The notes: generated by a model not told the origin, from the sequence alone. Shown: positions 45,253 to 55,285, counted from the stretch's first letter. The stretch: 64,000 bases of DNA from Gluconacetobacter dulcium (GCF_014174165.1 NZ_JABEQN010000001.1:62001-126000), one strand, 5' to 3'. Translations and numbers: made by a program.

Positions 45253-45405
45253 CCGACGGACCAGACCGGCGGACCTGATCCACAGATTCGGACGGCGCGC
45301 GTGCGAAAGATTGCCACGCCCGCCATTCTGTCCCAAGACAGGCCCCCACAAGACAGGCACCGCCGCCTCCCGCGCCGACCCGCCATCGACCACCGGAACC
45401 CCGTC

Positions 45406-46854
45406 ATGACCGCTCCCCAGTCCTCCGCCCCCCCGACCGCCGATCTGCTGGCCCGTCTGGCGGCGCTGCTGGGGCCGTCCGGCATCCTGACGGACAGTTC
45501 CGACATCGCGCCCTACTGCACCGACTGGCGTTCGCTCTATCACGGGCGTGCGGCGGCCGTCCTGCGCCCGGCCGGCACGGCCGAACTGGCCCAGGCCGTC
45601 GCCCTCTGCGCCGAAGCCGGCGTCGCGATGGTGCCGCAGGGCGGCAATACCAGCATGGTCGGCGGCGCCACGCCCGACGAAAGCGGGCGGGACATCGTGG
45701 TGTGCCTGTCGCGGATGAACCGCGTACGGCGGATCGACCCGCTGGACCACACCATGGAAATCGAGGCCGGCGTCACGCTCAAGGCGGCGCAGGACGCGGC
45801 GCGCGACGCCGGCCTGATGCTGCCGCTCTCCATCTCGTCGGAGGGCTCGGCCCAGATCGGCGGCGTGCTGGCCACCAACGCGGGCGGCAACAACACCGTG
45901 CGCTACGGCAACGCGCGGGAGCTGGTGCTGGGGCTGGAAGTCGTGCTGCCCGATGGCAGCGTCTTCAACGGCCTGCGCCGGCTGCGCAAGGACAATACCG
46001 GCTACGCGCTGCGCCAGCTCTTCGTGGGGTCGGAAGGCACGCTGGGCTTCATCACCTCGGCCATCCTGCAATTGCAGCCCCAGCCCCGCGCGGTCGAGGC
46101 GGCGCTCTGCGCGGTGGCCGACGCCAGCGCGGCCCTGACCCTGTTCGCCGCCTTCCGCGACCAGGACCCGGCGCTGATCCAGGCGTTCGAATATATGTCG
46201 GGCGCCGGCATGGAGCTGGTCACGCGGCTGGTGCCCGGCGCCAGCCTGCCGCTGGCCGAAGCCGCCCCGGCCTACGTGCTGGTGGAACTGGCAACCCCAC
46301 GCCGCAACGCCGACCTCCGCGCGGCGCTGGAGGACGTCCTGGCCGGCATGTTCGAAGCCGGCACGGTCAGCGACGCCGTCATCGCCGAAAGCGAGGGGCA
46401 ACGCCTGGCGCTGTGGAAACTGCGCGAGGAACACGCCGAGGCCCAGCGCAGGGCGGGCGCCAGCGTCAAGAACGACGTCTCGGTTCCCGTCTCGCGCGTG
46501 CCCGAGCTGATCGACCGCGCCAGCGCCGCCTGCGCGGCGCTGATCCCGGGCATCCGCCCCGCGCCGTTCGGCCATATCGGCGACGGCAACATCCATTTCA
46601 ATCTGGTGCAGCCCGAGGGCATGGACCCGGCGGACTTCCTGGCGCAGGATCACCGGATCATGGATACGGTCGCCGCCATCGTGCGCGAACTGGATGGCTC
46701 CTTCTCGGCCGAGCACGGGGTCGGGCGCCTGAAGCCCTACATGATGCCAGACTGGCGCGGGGACGCCGAACTCGCCACCATGCGCCGGATCAAGGACGCG
46801 ATCGACCCCCACGGACTGATGAACCCGGCAACGCTGTTTCCTCCCGCGGGCTAG
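45406..46854 (+). CDS. FAD-linked oxidase (D-2-hydroxyacid/2-hydroxyglutarate dehydrogenase family)
   Basis: A 482-aa VAO-family flavoenzyme. The FAD-binding-4 domain includes VVPQGGNTSMVGGA (PP-loop, ~80-95), LSISSEGSAQIGGVLATNAGG (~145-165) and FVGSEGTLGFITSA. The FAD-oxidase C-terminal domain has FGHIGDGNIHFNL (metal/substrate His) near 388 and GSFSAEHGVG near 430. These features fit D-2-hydroxyglutarate dehydrogenase or a related D-lactate/glycolate oxidase; sequence alone does not settle the substrate. The ATG at 45406 follows GGAA. It is separate from lutABC, so any lactate link is conjecture. Confidence 0.88.
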   Translation: MTAPQSSAPPTADLLARLAALLGPSGILTDSSDIAPYCTDWRSLYHGRAAAVLRPAGTAELAQAVALCAEAGVAMVPQGGNTSMVGGATPDESGRDIVVCLSRMNRVRRIDPLDHTMEIEAGVTLKAAQDAARDAGLMLPLSISSEGSAQIGGVLATNAGGNNTVRYGNARELVLGLEVVLPDGSVFNGLRRLRKDNTGYALRQLFVGSEGTLGFITSAILQLQPQPRAVEAALCAVADASAALTLFAAFRDQDPALIQAFEYMSGAGMELVTRLVPGASLPLAEAAPAYVLVELATPRRNADLRAALEDVLAGMFEAGTVSDAVIAESEGQRLALWKLREEHAEAQRRAGASVKNDVSVPVSRVPELIDRASAACAALIPGIRPAPFGHIGDGNIHFNLVQPEGMDPADFLAQDHRIMDTVAAIVRELDGSFSAEHGVGRLKPYMMPDWRGDAELATMRRIKDAIDPHGLMNPATLFPPAG

Positions 46855-47119
46855 GGCCGTCGCGGGCCGACGCACCGGCGCGTTTCCGGTTCCTTAATTT
46901 TCCACAAGCATCTTCCCCCGCGCCGGCGCCCCCATCGGGACGGAAGCCGCCTCAACCGGCCCCCTCGTCCCGACGACCGGGAACCGGCGGCCCGGATAGC
47001 CGTAACGGTCGCACCACACCGGGGACGCAGGGCTTTTCACCATATCCTCCGGGGAGCTACACAGACCTATGTCGTTCGCCCGATCCGCAACAAGACGTCC
47101 GTCAAGGGCGCACCTGCCG

Positions 47120-48262
47120 ATGCTCGACCGCTACGTCCTGCGGCAGCTCCTGATGGCACTGGCGGCGACGACGGGCGGCCTCGCGGCCCTGATCTGGCTC
47201 ACCCAATCGCTGCGTTTCGTGTCCCTGGTCGTCGAACGCGGCCTGTCGCTGCGGGTCTTCGTCGGCTTGACCAGCCTGCTGGTCCCCTCCTTCGTCGCCA
47301 TCATCCTGCCGATCACGACCTTCGTGGTGGTGCAGTTCGTCTATCAGCGTCTGGCGACCGACCGCGAACTGACGGTCATGCGCGCGGCCGGCCTGTCGCC
47401 CTTCCATGTGGCACGGGCCGGCCTGCTCTGCGCGGGCGCGTCGGTGATGCTCTGCCTGGTCCTGAATGTATGGATCGTCCCGCAAGCCTTTCACGCGTTC
47501 AAGCAATATGAATTCCAGATCCGCAACCGCATCGCGGCCTTCATGCTCCAGGATGGCGTCTTCACCCCCCTGTCCAGCACCATGACCGTCTATGTCCGCT
47601 CCCGCGATCATGACGGCACGCTGCACGGCATCATGGTCGAGGACGACCGCCAGCCCGACAATCCTTCGACCATCCTGGCCGAGCGCGGCACGATGCTGAT
47701 CGTCAACGACCAGCCCCGCGTGGTCCTGTTCGACGGGTCGCGACAGGAAATCGATCGCCGGACCGGCCGGCTGAACGTCCTGACGTTCGCCCGCAACACC
47801 ATCGACCTGACCGCCCCCCGAGACGAGCAGATCCGCTATCGCGACTCCAGCGAGATGTCGCTGCATGAATTGCTGCATCCCGATCCGCGCGAGGTCTCCG
47901 CCCGCGATCGCGGCAAGTTCGCGGTCGAGGCATGGCGGCGGCTCACATCGCCCTTCACCGCGTTCTCGTTCGCGATGATCGGACTGGTCAGCGTGCTGCG
48001 CGGCACGTTCTCGCGGCACGGCAACATCCTGCGCCCGTTCACCGCGATCATGAGCGTGGTGTGCCTGCTGGCGCTCAGCCTGATGGTGCAGAACCTGGCC
48101 GGCCGCAATCCCGGCCTGGTCCCCCTGATGTGGGTCGAGGCGATCGTCCCCGGCGCCCTGTGCGCGATCGTGCTGTTCCTGCCCGAATGGCGGCTGCGGC
48201 AACGGGCGAGGGCCGCGTCGCGCATGGCACCGGCCGCGCCGGGTCAGGCACCCCGGCCATGA
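47120..48262 (+). CDS. lptF: LptF, LPS-export ABC permease
   Basis: One of the two permease subunits of the LptB2FG transporter, which lifts lipopolysaccharide from the inner membrane toward LptA/LptD. The 380-aa protein begins MLDRYVLRQLL, with six TM segments split by a periplasmic beta-jellyroll of ~170 residues (about 100-280). Hallmarks include VPSFVAIILPITTFVVVQFVY and RELTVMRAAGLSPFHVARAG. I chose ATG at 47120 because LptF proteins usually begin this way; an in-frame ATG at 47069 behind GGGGAG is an alternative. The 265-base gap before it should contain the promoter. The stop overlaps lptG (ATGA). Confidence 0.93.
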   Translation: MLDRYVLRQLLMALAATTGGLAALIWLTQSLRFVSLVVERGLSLRVFVGLTSLLVPSFVAIILPITTFVVVQFVYQRLATDRELTVMRAAGLSPFHVARAGLLCAGASVMLCLVLNVWIVPQAFHAFKQYEFQIRNRIAAFMLQDGVFTPLSSTMTVYVRSRDHDGTLHGIMVEDDRQPDNPSTILAERGTMLIVNDQPRVVLFDGSRQEIDRRTGRLNVLTFARNTIDLTAPRDEQIRYRDSSEMSLHELLHPDPREVSARDRGKFAVEAWRRLTSPFTAFSFAMIGLVSVLRGTFSRHGNILRPFTAIMSVVCLLALSLMVQNLAGRNPGLVPLMWVEAIVPGALCAIVLFLPEWRLRQRARAASRMAPAAPGQAPRP

Positions 48263-49368
48263 CCGTCTCGGTTACCCTCTCCTTCTACATCGCCCGTCAG
48301 TTCACGCTGGCGGTCATGGCGATGATCCTGTCGCTGACCGGCCTGGTCTCGCTGTTCGATTTCATCGACCTGCTGCGCCGGGTCGCGACGCGCCCGAACG
48401 TCCCCACGCGCCTGGTCAGCGAGATCGCGCTGCTGCACATTCCCTATTTCACGATCGAAATCCTGCCGTTCGGCGTACTGCTGGGCGGGATCGTCTGTTT
48501 CTGGCGCCTGACCCGGTCGTCCGAGCTGATCGTGGCACGGGCGGCCGGCATTTCCGCATGGCAGTTCCTGACCGGCCCGCTGGCCTGCGCCCTGCTGATC
48601 GGCGCCCTGGCCACCGGCGTGCTGTCGCCCCTCTCCTCGATCATGTACCGCCGGGCCGAGACCCTGGATCATGTCTATCTGCGCAGCGGCGGCCCGCTGA
48701 ACCTCGCCGACGGCGCGCTATGGATCCGCCAGGCCGACCAGGGCCTGACCCCCCACGGGGTGGCGATCCTGCATGCCCGCAACGTGCATCTGCGGGACGG
48801 CGTCCTGCAGATCAGCGGCATCAGCCTGTTCCGGCTGGACGAGGCCGACCGCATGATCGTCCGCGTCGAGGCCCCCAGCGGGCACCTGGGCGACGGAGAA
48901 TGGGTGCTGGACGACACGCATACCATCCGGCCCGACCGCCTGCCCGTCCAGGTGGGGCGGTTCACGCTGCCGACCGACCTGACGCTCACGCGCGTGCAGG
49001 AAAGCTTCGCCTCGCCCGACACGCTGTCGGTCTGGGCGCTGCCGGGCTTCATCACGCTTCTGGAGCGTTCGGGCTTTTCATCCATCCGGCACCGGCTGCA
49101 TTTCCAGTCGCTGCTGACGCTGCCCATTCTGGCGGGCACCATGGCCCTGGTCGCGGCCGGTTTTTCGATGCGTCCGACCCGACGCGGCGGGGTGGCGCGC
49201 ATGGTCGGCGGCGGCGTGGCCGCCGGCTTCGCATTGTTCACACTGTCCAAAGTCGCGGCGCAATTCGGGGAATCCGGCGCCATGCCGCCGATTCTGGCCG
49301 CCTGGGCCCCGACCGGAGCGGGTCTCTGCCTTGCAGTTTCGCTGCTGCTTCATCTAGAAGACGGATGA
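48259..49368 (+). CDS. lptG: LptG, LPS-export ABC permease
   Basis: Partner permease of LptF, 369 aa, with the same six-TM plus periplasmic jellyroll layout. Hallmarks: VTLSFYIARQFTLAVMAMIL, SLFDFIDLLRR, PFGVLLGGIVCFWRLTRSSELIVARAAGISAWQF. The start overlaps the lptF stop and the end overlaps the lptD start (GATGATG), so lptF-lptG-lptD are translated in sequence. The C-terminal membrane part reads LPILAGTMALVAAGFSMRPTRRGG. Confidence 0.93.
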   Translation: MTVSVTLSFYIARQFTLAVMAMILSLTGLVSLFDFIDLLRRVATRPNVPTRLVSEIALLHIPYFTIEILPFGVLLGGIVCFWRLTRSSELIVARAAGISAWQFLTGPLACALLIGALATGVLSPLSSIMYRRAETLDHVYLRSGGPLNLADGALWIRQADQGLTPHGVAILHARNVHLRDGVLQISGISLFRLDEADRMIVRVEAPSGHLGDGEWVLDDTHTIRPDRLPVQVGRFTLPTDLTLTRVQESFASPDTLSVWALPGFITLLERSGFSSIRHRLHFQSLLTLPILAGTMALVAAGFSMRPTRRGGVARMVGGGVAAGFALFTLSKVAAQFGESGAMPPILAAWAPTGAGLCLAVSLLLHLEDG

Positions 49369-51716
49369 TGCCCTTTCTCATGCCTCGCTGCCTGTACCGC
49401 CCCATCGGGGGAACATCCGCGCAGGCACGCGGCACGCTGCTGGCTGCCAGCATGCTGGGCGGCACGGTTCTGGGCGCCGCGTTCCAGATCCACCATGCCC
49501 ACGCCCAGATCCGTCCGGTGCATGTCAGCACAGGCACGTCGGTGTCCCAGAAAGACCCGGTGACCTTCCAGGCCGACACGGTGTCCTACGACAACGCGCA
49601 GGGGATCGTCACCTGGTCGGGCAATGTCCAGATCTGGCAGAACGACCACGTCCTGCGGGCCGATACGGTCACCTACGACCGCACGACAGGCATCGCGGCG
49701 GCGCGCGGCAACGTCGCGATCGTCGAGGCGGACGGCACGGTGCTGTTCAGCGACTATGCCGAACTCAGCAACGGCATGCGCGACGGCATCATGACGCGCC
49801 TGCACGCGCTGATGGCCGACAACGCCAAGCTCGCCGCCAACGGCATGCGCCGAACCGGCGCGCATATCAACGACATGACCCGCGCGGTCTACACCGCCTG
49901 CGAGATCTGCGCCAAGCATCCCGCCCGCCCGCCGTTCTGGCAATTGCGGGCCTACGACGCGATCGACGATACCGAGCACAAGCGCATCGAGTTCCGCGAT
50001 GCCTATCTCGACATGTTCGGGATACCGGTCATGTACCTGCCGGTCTTCTCCATGTCCGATCCGTCGGTCCGGCGGCAGAGCGGCTTCCTCACCCCCGGCA
50101 TTACCCCGCACGACCGCTATCTGGGCGCCTACGTCACCATTCCCTATTACTGGGCGATCGACGGCCAGTCCGACCTGACGGTCCAGGGGCTGTTCTCCAC
50201 CCGGACCGGGCCGCAGGTCAGCACCCAGTACCGCAACATATTCAACTGGGGCACGCTGAACATCCTGGCCGGCCTGGCGTACGATACCCATCGCCAGGGC
50301 GCCTATATCAACACGTTCGGCAACACCGTCGGCTCGGCCAACGAACATGGGGTGCAGGGCTTCCTCTTCGCCCAGGGCAAGGCTTCGATCTCGCGGGAAT
50401 GGCGAACGGGGATGAACATCAACGTCGCCACCTCCGCCAACTACATGCGCGACTACCGGGTGACCGGCTACGGGCAGGAAATGCTGTCGTCGAACGTCTT
50501 TCTCGAAGGGTTCGGCACCGGTTCCTATTCGCGCCTCGACGCCCAGGCTTATCAGGGCCTGAACCAGGGCGTCATCCGCAACACCGACCTGCCCTGGGTG
50601 CTGCCGCATTATGCGTTCAGCTATTTCGGCCAGCCCGACGCCTGGGGCGGCCGACTGTCGCTGGATACCGATGATTTCTACGTCTACCGCAATAACGGCG
50701 TCTCCGACCAGCGCGGGCAGATCTCGGCGAACTGGGACCGGCCGTTCCGCAACCGGCTGGGCCAGCTCTGGAAACTGACCCTGCACCTGGAATCGGCCAT
50801 CCATCGTGCCACCAGCCTGAACGAGCAGCCGCTCTACGCCCTGACGACGGCCCGCCGCGCCGCGGTCACCGGCCAGGTCCTGCCGACCGTGGCCCTGAAG
50901 ATGAACTGGCCGTTCCTGCGCTCCTTCCAGCATGGAAGCGGCACCCAGATCCTGGAGCCGATCGCCCAGATCATCGCCGCGCCCAACACGGGCAACAGCG
51001 TCACCCGCAACATGCCCAACGAAGACAGCCTGTCATACGAGTTCACCGACTCGACCCTGTTCGCGCTGAACCGCTATCCGGGCACCGACAGGCTGGATGG
51101 CGGCCTGCGCGGCAATTTCGGCGTCCATGCCAACTGGACCTGGGACGGGCATGAAATCGACACACTGGTCGGCGAGAGCATCCAGGAGCATATCACCCGC
51201 AACCGCATCCCCTATTCGGGGCTGAGCCATCATCTCTCCGACGTGGTCGCGCGGGCGCGCATCGCCCCCAACCGCTATGTCGATTTCACCGGCCGCACCC
51301 GCGTCGACCCCTATGCCGGGCGCATCGATTTCGGCGACGCGCTGTTTTCCACCGGCGTCGAGCATTTCCGCGTCACGGGCGGCTATGTCTACGAGCCGGT
51401 GACCCCATATTATTATTACGCCACCAACCTCCAGACCAGCGGCCCGCCCTCCGCCTATTATGTCCGCACCAACGAACTGACGCTCGGCGCCTCGACGAGC
51501 TGGAGCGGCTACAGCCTCTCGGGCTTCGTCCGGCGCAGCCTGTCCCGCAAGGAATTCGTCAGCATGGGCGGCAATGCGGGCTACCAGAATGACTGTTTTG
51601 CCTTCAACGTCATGTATATCAAGCAATATACCTCGATCGGCGGCGAACAGCGGAATTCGACCATCATGTTCACCCTGACCTTCAAGACCATCGGGGCCTT
51701 TGGTATCCATGGCTGA
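49365..51716 (+). CDS. lptD: LptD, outer-membrane LPS assembly protein
   Basis: Beta-barrel that, with LptE, inserts lipopolysaccharide into the outer leaflet. The 783-aa precursor has a signal peptide (LLAASMLGGTVLGAAFQIHHAHAQ), an N-terminal OstA/LptA-like domain (VTFQADTVSYDNAQGIVTWSGNV... ADTVTYDRTTGIAAARGNVAI, ~45-135), a Cys pair in YTACEICAKHP, and a long C-terminal beta-barrel ending in FTLTFKTIG. A late Cys (NDCFAFNVMY) is placed to pair with the early ones by disulfide, as in other LptD. The gene starts at ATG 49365 overlapping lptG. Downstream overlap with surA is eight bases (ATGGCTGA). Confidence 0.94.
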   Translation: MMPFLMPRCLYRPIGGTSAQARGTLLAASMLGGTVLGAAFQIHHAHAQIRPVHVSTGTSVSQKDPVTFQADTVSYDNAQGIVTWSGNVQIWQNDHVLRADTVTYDRTTGIAAARGNVAIVEADGTVLFSDYAELSNGMRDGIMTRLHALMADNAKLAANGMRRTGAHINDMTRAVYTACEICAKHPARPPFWQLRAYDAIDDTEHKRIEFRDAYLDMFGIPVMYLPVFSMSDPSVRRQSGFLTPGITPHDRYLGAYVTIPYYWAIDGQSDLTVQGLFSTRTGPQVSTQYRNIFNWGTLNILAGLAYDTHRQGAYINTFGNTVGSANEHGVQGFLFAQGKASISREWRTGMNINVATSANYMRDYRVTGYGQEMLSSNVFLEGFGTGSYSRLDAQAYQGLNQGVIRNTDLPWVLPHYAFSYFGQPDAWGGRLSLDTDDFYVYRNNGVSDQRGQISANWDRPFRNRLGQLWKLTLHLESAIHRATSLNEQPLYALTTARRAAVTGQVLPTVALKMNWPFLRSFQHGSGTQILEPIAQIIAAPNTGNSVTRNMPNEDSLSYEFTDSTLFALNRYPGTDRLDGGLRGNFGVHANWTWDGHEIDTLVGESIQEHITRNRIPYSGLSHHLSDVVARARIAPNRYVDFTGRTRVDPYAGRIDFGDALFSTGVEHFRVTGGYVYEPVTPYYYYATNLQTSGPPSAYYVRTNELTLGASTSWSGYSLSGFVRRSLSRKEFVSMGGNAGYQNDCFAFNVMYIKQYTSIGGEQRNSTIMFTLTFKTIGAFGIHG

Positions 51717-53124
51717 CCCGACGACGCGCGAAAGACCGAACAGAATGCGACGCCGCCTTTCCCCGACCGGATTCCCATCGCCCTTCCTGGCCCGCATCGC
51801 CGCCGCCGGCCTGGCGGCCTGGACGGCGGGCATCGCCCTGCCCGCCGATGCCGCCCATGCCGCCAGGCCAACTGCCAAGCCGGCCGCCAGGCCGGACGCC
51901 GAAGCGTCCGACGGCTCGATCCCGCAGGATTCGATCGTCGCGGTCATCAACGGCACGGTGCTGACGCGGCGTGACGTGGAGAATCGCGGCCGTCTGTTCG
52001 CGCTGTCGGCCGGCCTGAACCTGACCGACGACCTCATGAACCGGCTGCGTCCGCAGATCGTCCGGCAGTTGATCGACGAACGCCTGCGGCAGCAGGAGAT
52101 GCTGTCACGCCACATCAACGTGCCGCCGGAGCAGATCGCCGCCTCGATCGCCGATATCGAACGGCGCAACAACATGCCCCACAACGCCCTGCGCGACCGT
52201 CTGGCGGCGGACGGCATCTCGCTGACCACCATGATCGACCAGATCCGGGTGCAGTTGGGCTGGTCGCAGGTCCTGCGCGAGGAACTGGGCTCGCGCGGAC
52301 GCACCACCGCCGCCGAGATCGCCCAGCGCGAGGAAGCCCTGCGCCACGAAGACGGCAAGACGCAGTATCTGATGAGCGAGATCTTCATCCCGGTCGATGA
52401 CGCGCGTCATTCCGAGGATGAGCTGAAATTCGCGCAGACGATCATCCAGGAACTGCGCAACGGCGCGCCCTTCCCCATCGTCGCCGCCCAGTTCTCGCAG
52501 AGCCAGACGGCGCTGGAAGGCGGCATGATGGGCTGGGTGCAGGAAGACAGCCTGGACCCGCAGGTCGTCGCCGTCGCCCGCGCCATGCCCGAAGGCGCCA
52601 TTTCCAACCCGATCCGCGTCGCCGGCGGCTATGTCATCGCCACGCTGAACGGCCGCCGCACCATCGGCCACCAGATGGGCACGCTGCTGACTCTGCGTCA
52701 GGCGTACCTGCCCTTCACCACGCCGCTCAATCCGCAGGCCCCTTCCGAGCAGCAGCGCCAGATGCTGCAAGAGGCTCAGCAACTCGCCGCCAACGCGCAT
52801 AGCTGCGCGGACCTCGAAGCGGCAAACCACAAATACGGCGACAAGCGCCCCGCCAATCCCGGCGACCTGCAACTGGAGCGCATCAATCCGCAGATGCAGC
52901 AGATCCTGGCCAACCTGCCGCCCGGCAAGGCCAGCCACCCCCTGGTCTCGGGCGACGGCATCGCCGTGCTGATGGTCTGCGCGCGCCAGCAGAAGAATTT
53001 CGCCCAGCAGACCCCCAGCGAAATCGCGGACCAGTTGATGAACGAGCGGGTGGAACAGACATCGCGCCAGTTGAACCGCGACCTGCGCCGCCGCGCCGTC
53101 ATCGACATCCGGTCGAAGGTGTGA
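51709..53124 (+). CDS. surA: SurA, periplasmic peptidyl-prolyl isomerase and outer-membrane protein chaperone
   Basis: Periplasmic chaperone for outer-membrane proteins such as LptD. The 471-aa precursor has a basic N-terminus, a signal peptide (ARIAAAGLAAWTAGIALPADAAHA), a SurA N-terminal helical domain (IVAVINGTVLTRRDVENR ... QIVRQLIDERLRQQEM) and one parvulin domain around residues 215-320 with MSEIFIPVDDA, AAQFSQSQTALEGGMMGW and AISNPIRVAGGYVIATL. A second parvulin domain is not evident, as in many alphaproteobacterial SurA. It overlaps lptD and the next gene. Confidence 0.92.
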   Translation: MADPTTRERPNRMRRRLSPTGFPSPFLARIAAAGLAAWTAGIALPADAAHAARPTAKPAARPDAEASDGSIPQDSIVAVINGTVLTRRDVENRGRLFALSAGLNLTDDLMNRLRPQIVRQLIDERLRQQEMLSRHINVPPEQIAASIADIERRNNMPHNALRDRLAADGISLTTMIDQIRVQLGWSQVLREELGSRGRTTAAEIAQREEALRHEDGKTQYLMSEIFIPVDDARHSEDELKFAQTIIQELRNGAPFPIVAAQFSQSQTALEGGMMGWVQEDSLDPQVVAVARAMPEGAISNPIRVAGGYVIATLNGRRTIGHQMGTLLTLRQAYLPFTTPLNPQAPSEQQRQMLQEAQQLAANAHSCADLEAANHKYGDKRPANPGDLQLERINPQMQQILANLPPGKASHPLVSGDGIAVLMVCARQQKNFAQQTPSEIADQLMNERVEQTSRQLNRDLRRRAVIDIRSKV

Positions 53125-53987
53125 CCAACCCGAGCCATCCGACCATGGCCACGGCCATGGTCGATCCGGTCCAGGAGCCGCTGCGCGAGGTCATCGCCCG
53201 CCACGGGCTGGACGCCCGCAAGGCGCTGGGCCAGCACTTCCTGCTCGATCCCGGCATCACGGCGCGGATCGCCGCCCTGGCGGGCGACCTGACCGGCCGG
53301 CATGTCATCGAAGTCGGCCCCGGCCCCGGCGGCCTGACCCGCTCCCTGCTGGCCACCCCGGCCACCAGCGTCACGGCGGTGGAAATCGACCGCCGGGCGG
53401 TCGCGGTCATCGAGGAACTGGTCGCCCATTTCCCCGACAGATTGCGGCTGGTGGAAGCCGACGCGACCCGGCGCGACCTGACGGAACTCTGCCCCACACC
53501 GCGCCAGATCGTCGCCAACCTGCCCTATAATGTCGGCACCCCGCTGCTGGTCGGCTGGCTGCGCCAGGCCGCGTCGTGGGAACGGCTGACCCTGATGTTC
53601 CAGATGGAAGTCGGCGAGCGGATCTGCGCCGCTCCCGACACCGACCATTACGGGCGCCTCGCGGTGCTGGCCCAATGGACCTGCCAGGCCAGCCTGGTCA
53701 TGCGAATCCCGCCCGGCGCCTTCTCCCCCCCACCCAAGGTCTATTCGGCCGTCGTCAGCCTGATCCCCCACGCGGCCCAGCCCGAACCTGCGCTGTTCCG
53801 GGCCATGGAGCAGGTCACGGCCGCCGCCTTCGGCCAGCGGCGCAAGATGCTGCGCGGATCGCTGCGCGCCATCGGCGGCGAAGCCCTGCTGGGCGAAGCC
53901 GGAATCGCCGGCGAACGCCGGGCGGAAACATTATCGATCGCCGAATTCGACCGGCTGGCACGCTGCCACGCCGCCCGGACCGCCTGA
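53121..53987 (+). CDS. rsmA: 16S rRNA dimethyladenosine transferase RsmA (KsgA)
   Basis: Dimethylates two adjacent adenosines (A1518, A1519) in helix 45 of 16S rRNA during late 30S assembly. The 288-aa protein shows KALGQHFLLDPGIT, SAM motif VIEVGPGPGGLTRSLL, TAVEIDRRAV, VEADAT, and the catalytic NLPYNVGTPLL near residue 133. The C-terminal helical domain follows. The gene begins with GTG overlapping the surA stop (GTGA); an ATG at 53145 is an alternative. The pdxA gene that usually lies between surA and ksgA is missing. Confidence 0.95.
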   Translation: MTNPSHPTMATAMVDPVQEPLREVIARHGLDARKALGQHFLLDPGITARIAALAGDLTGRHVIEVGPGPGGLTRSLLATPATSVTAVEIDRRAVAVIEELVAHFPDRLRLVEADATRRDLTELCPTPRQIVANLPYNVGTPLLVGWLRQAASWERLTLMFQMEVGERICAAPDTDHYGRLAVLAQWTCQASLVMRIPPGAFSPPPKVYSAVVSLIPHAAQPEPALFRAMEQVTAAAFGQRRKMLRGSLRAIGGEALLGEAGIAGERRAETLSIAEFDRLARCHAARTA

Positions 53988-54007
53988 CGGGCAGGGACGC
54001 GCCGCCC

Positions 54008-55285
54008 CTACTCCGCCACCCGGTCCTTGCGGCCACGAACCCGGCGACGCGGCGCGGCGGCGGGTTCAGCCGCGGGGGCTCCGGCCCGCTCGGCCTCGAC
54101 CATATAATCCCGCGTCAGCGGCACCGCATCGATCGAGCGGGTGATCTGCACCTGGAAATTCAGATGGCCCTGGACGCGGAACGACAGTTCCGCCCCCGCC
54201 AGATAGAATTCGAACATCCGGCAGAACCGCTCGTCATACAGGGCCGCCACCCGGTCCCGGTTGGCGGCGAAGCGCTGGCGCCAATGGGCGATGGTCCGTG
54301 CGTAATGCAGACGCAGGATCTCGCAATCCGTCACCCACAGCCCCGCCTTCTCGATCGCGGCGAAGGTCTCGCTCAGCGCCGGCGAATAGCCACCGGGGAA
54401 AATATAGCGGTCGATCCACGGATTGGTCGAACCCGGCCCGTCATTCCGCCCGATGGAATGCAGCAGCATCACCCCGTCGGGCGCCAGGATCGAGCGCACC
54501 TTCTCGAAGAACTGCCGATAATGGCCAACCCCCACATGCTCGAACATGCCGACCGACACGATCCGGTCGAAGCGTCGCGTCACATCGCGGTAATCCACAA
54601 GTTCGAACCGCACCCGGTCCGCAAGCCCCTCCTCCACCGCCCGACGGCGGGAGACGGCAAGCTGCTCTTCCGACAGGGTGATGCCCGTAACCCGCGCGCC
54701 ATAGTCCCGCGCCAGCGTCAGCGCCATGCCGCCCCAGCCGCTGCCGATATCCAGCACCTCCAGATCCGGGCGGTCCAGACGCAGCTTGGCCGCGATATGC
54801 CGCTTCTTGGCCCTCTGGGCCTCTTCCAGCGTCTCGTCCCCCCGCGCGAAATAGGCACAGGAATATTGCCGGTCGCTGTCCAGGAACAGGTCGTACAGCG
54901 CCCCGTTCAGATCGTAATGATGGGCGACGTTCCGCCGCGACCGCGTCGCCGGGTTGAACTGGGTCCAGGTCCGCTTGCCATAGCGGATCACCGCCGCCAC
55001 GGCCTCGCCGATATGGCCGGCGCGCATGCTGTTGGTCATCAGCAGGCCCAGCAGGTCGTACAGCGTGCAGCCCACCGGCTCGACCAGCCCGTCCATATAG
55101 GCTTCACCGAAGGCCAGGCCCGGATTGGCGATCAGCCGCCGCTCCACCGATGGCGCGAGCACACGCATCGCCGCGACCGGCCCCGGCGTGCCGACATAGG
55201 TACGTCGCGTCCCGTCCGAAAAGACGACATCCAGCCGCCCCTGGGTGATGAAGCTGCGAAAGATCCTGTCGATCACCGGCGTCAT
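54008..55285 (-). CDS. cfa: cyclopropane-fatty-acyl-phospholipid synthase
   Basis: SAM-dependent enzyme that adds a methylene bridge to unsaturated acyl chains of membrane phospholipids, an acid- and stress-protective change. The 425-aa protein has the CFA layout: N-terminal lipid-binding part (AFGEAYMDGLVEP), then the methyltransferase with VAHHYDLNGALYDLFLD, SCAYFARGDETLEEAQ, SAM motif VLDIGSGWGGMALTLA, GITLSEEQL, IVSVGMFEHVG and YIFPGGYSPAL. It ends with a basic Ala/Arg tail (RRRVRGRKDR). The ATG at 55285 follows GGGAGGGAG. Confidence 0.94.
   Translation of the reverse strand: MTPVIDRIFRSFITQGRLDVVFSDGTRRTYVGTPGPVAAMRVLAPSVERRLIANPGLAFGEAYMDGLVEPVGCTLYDLLGLLMTNSMRAGHIGEAVAAVIRYGKRTWTQFNPATRSRRNVAHHYDLNGALYDLFLDSDRQYSCAYFARGDETLEEAQRAKKRHIAAKLRLDRPDLEVLDIGSGWGGMALTLARDYGARVTGITLSEEQLAVSRRRAVEEGLADRVRFELVDYRDVTRRFDRIVSVGMFEHVGVGHYRQFFEKVRSILAPDGVMLLHSIGRNDGPGSTNPWIDRYIFPGGYSPALSETFAAIEKAGLWVTDCEILRLHYARTIAHWRQRFAANRDRVAALYDERFCRMFEFYLAGAELSFRVQGHLNFQVQITRSIDAVPLTRDYMVEAERAGAPAAEPAAAPRRRVRGRKDRVAE

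Noticed and set aside
48558-49364. LptD start far upstream inside lptG
   Set aside because: The upstream part is Arg/Pro-rich out-of-frame lptG sequence; the signal peptide begins at 49365 where the start overlaps the lptG stop.
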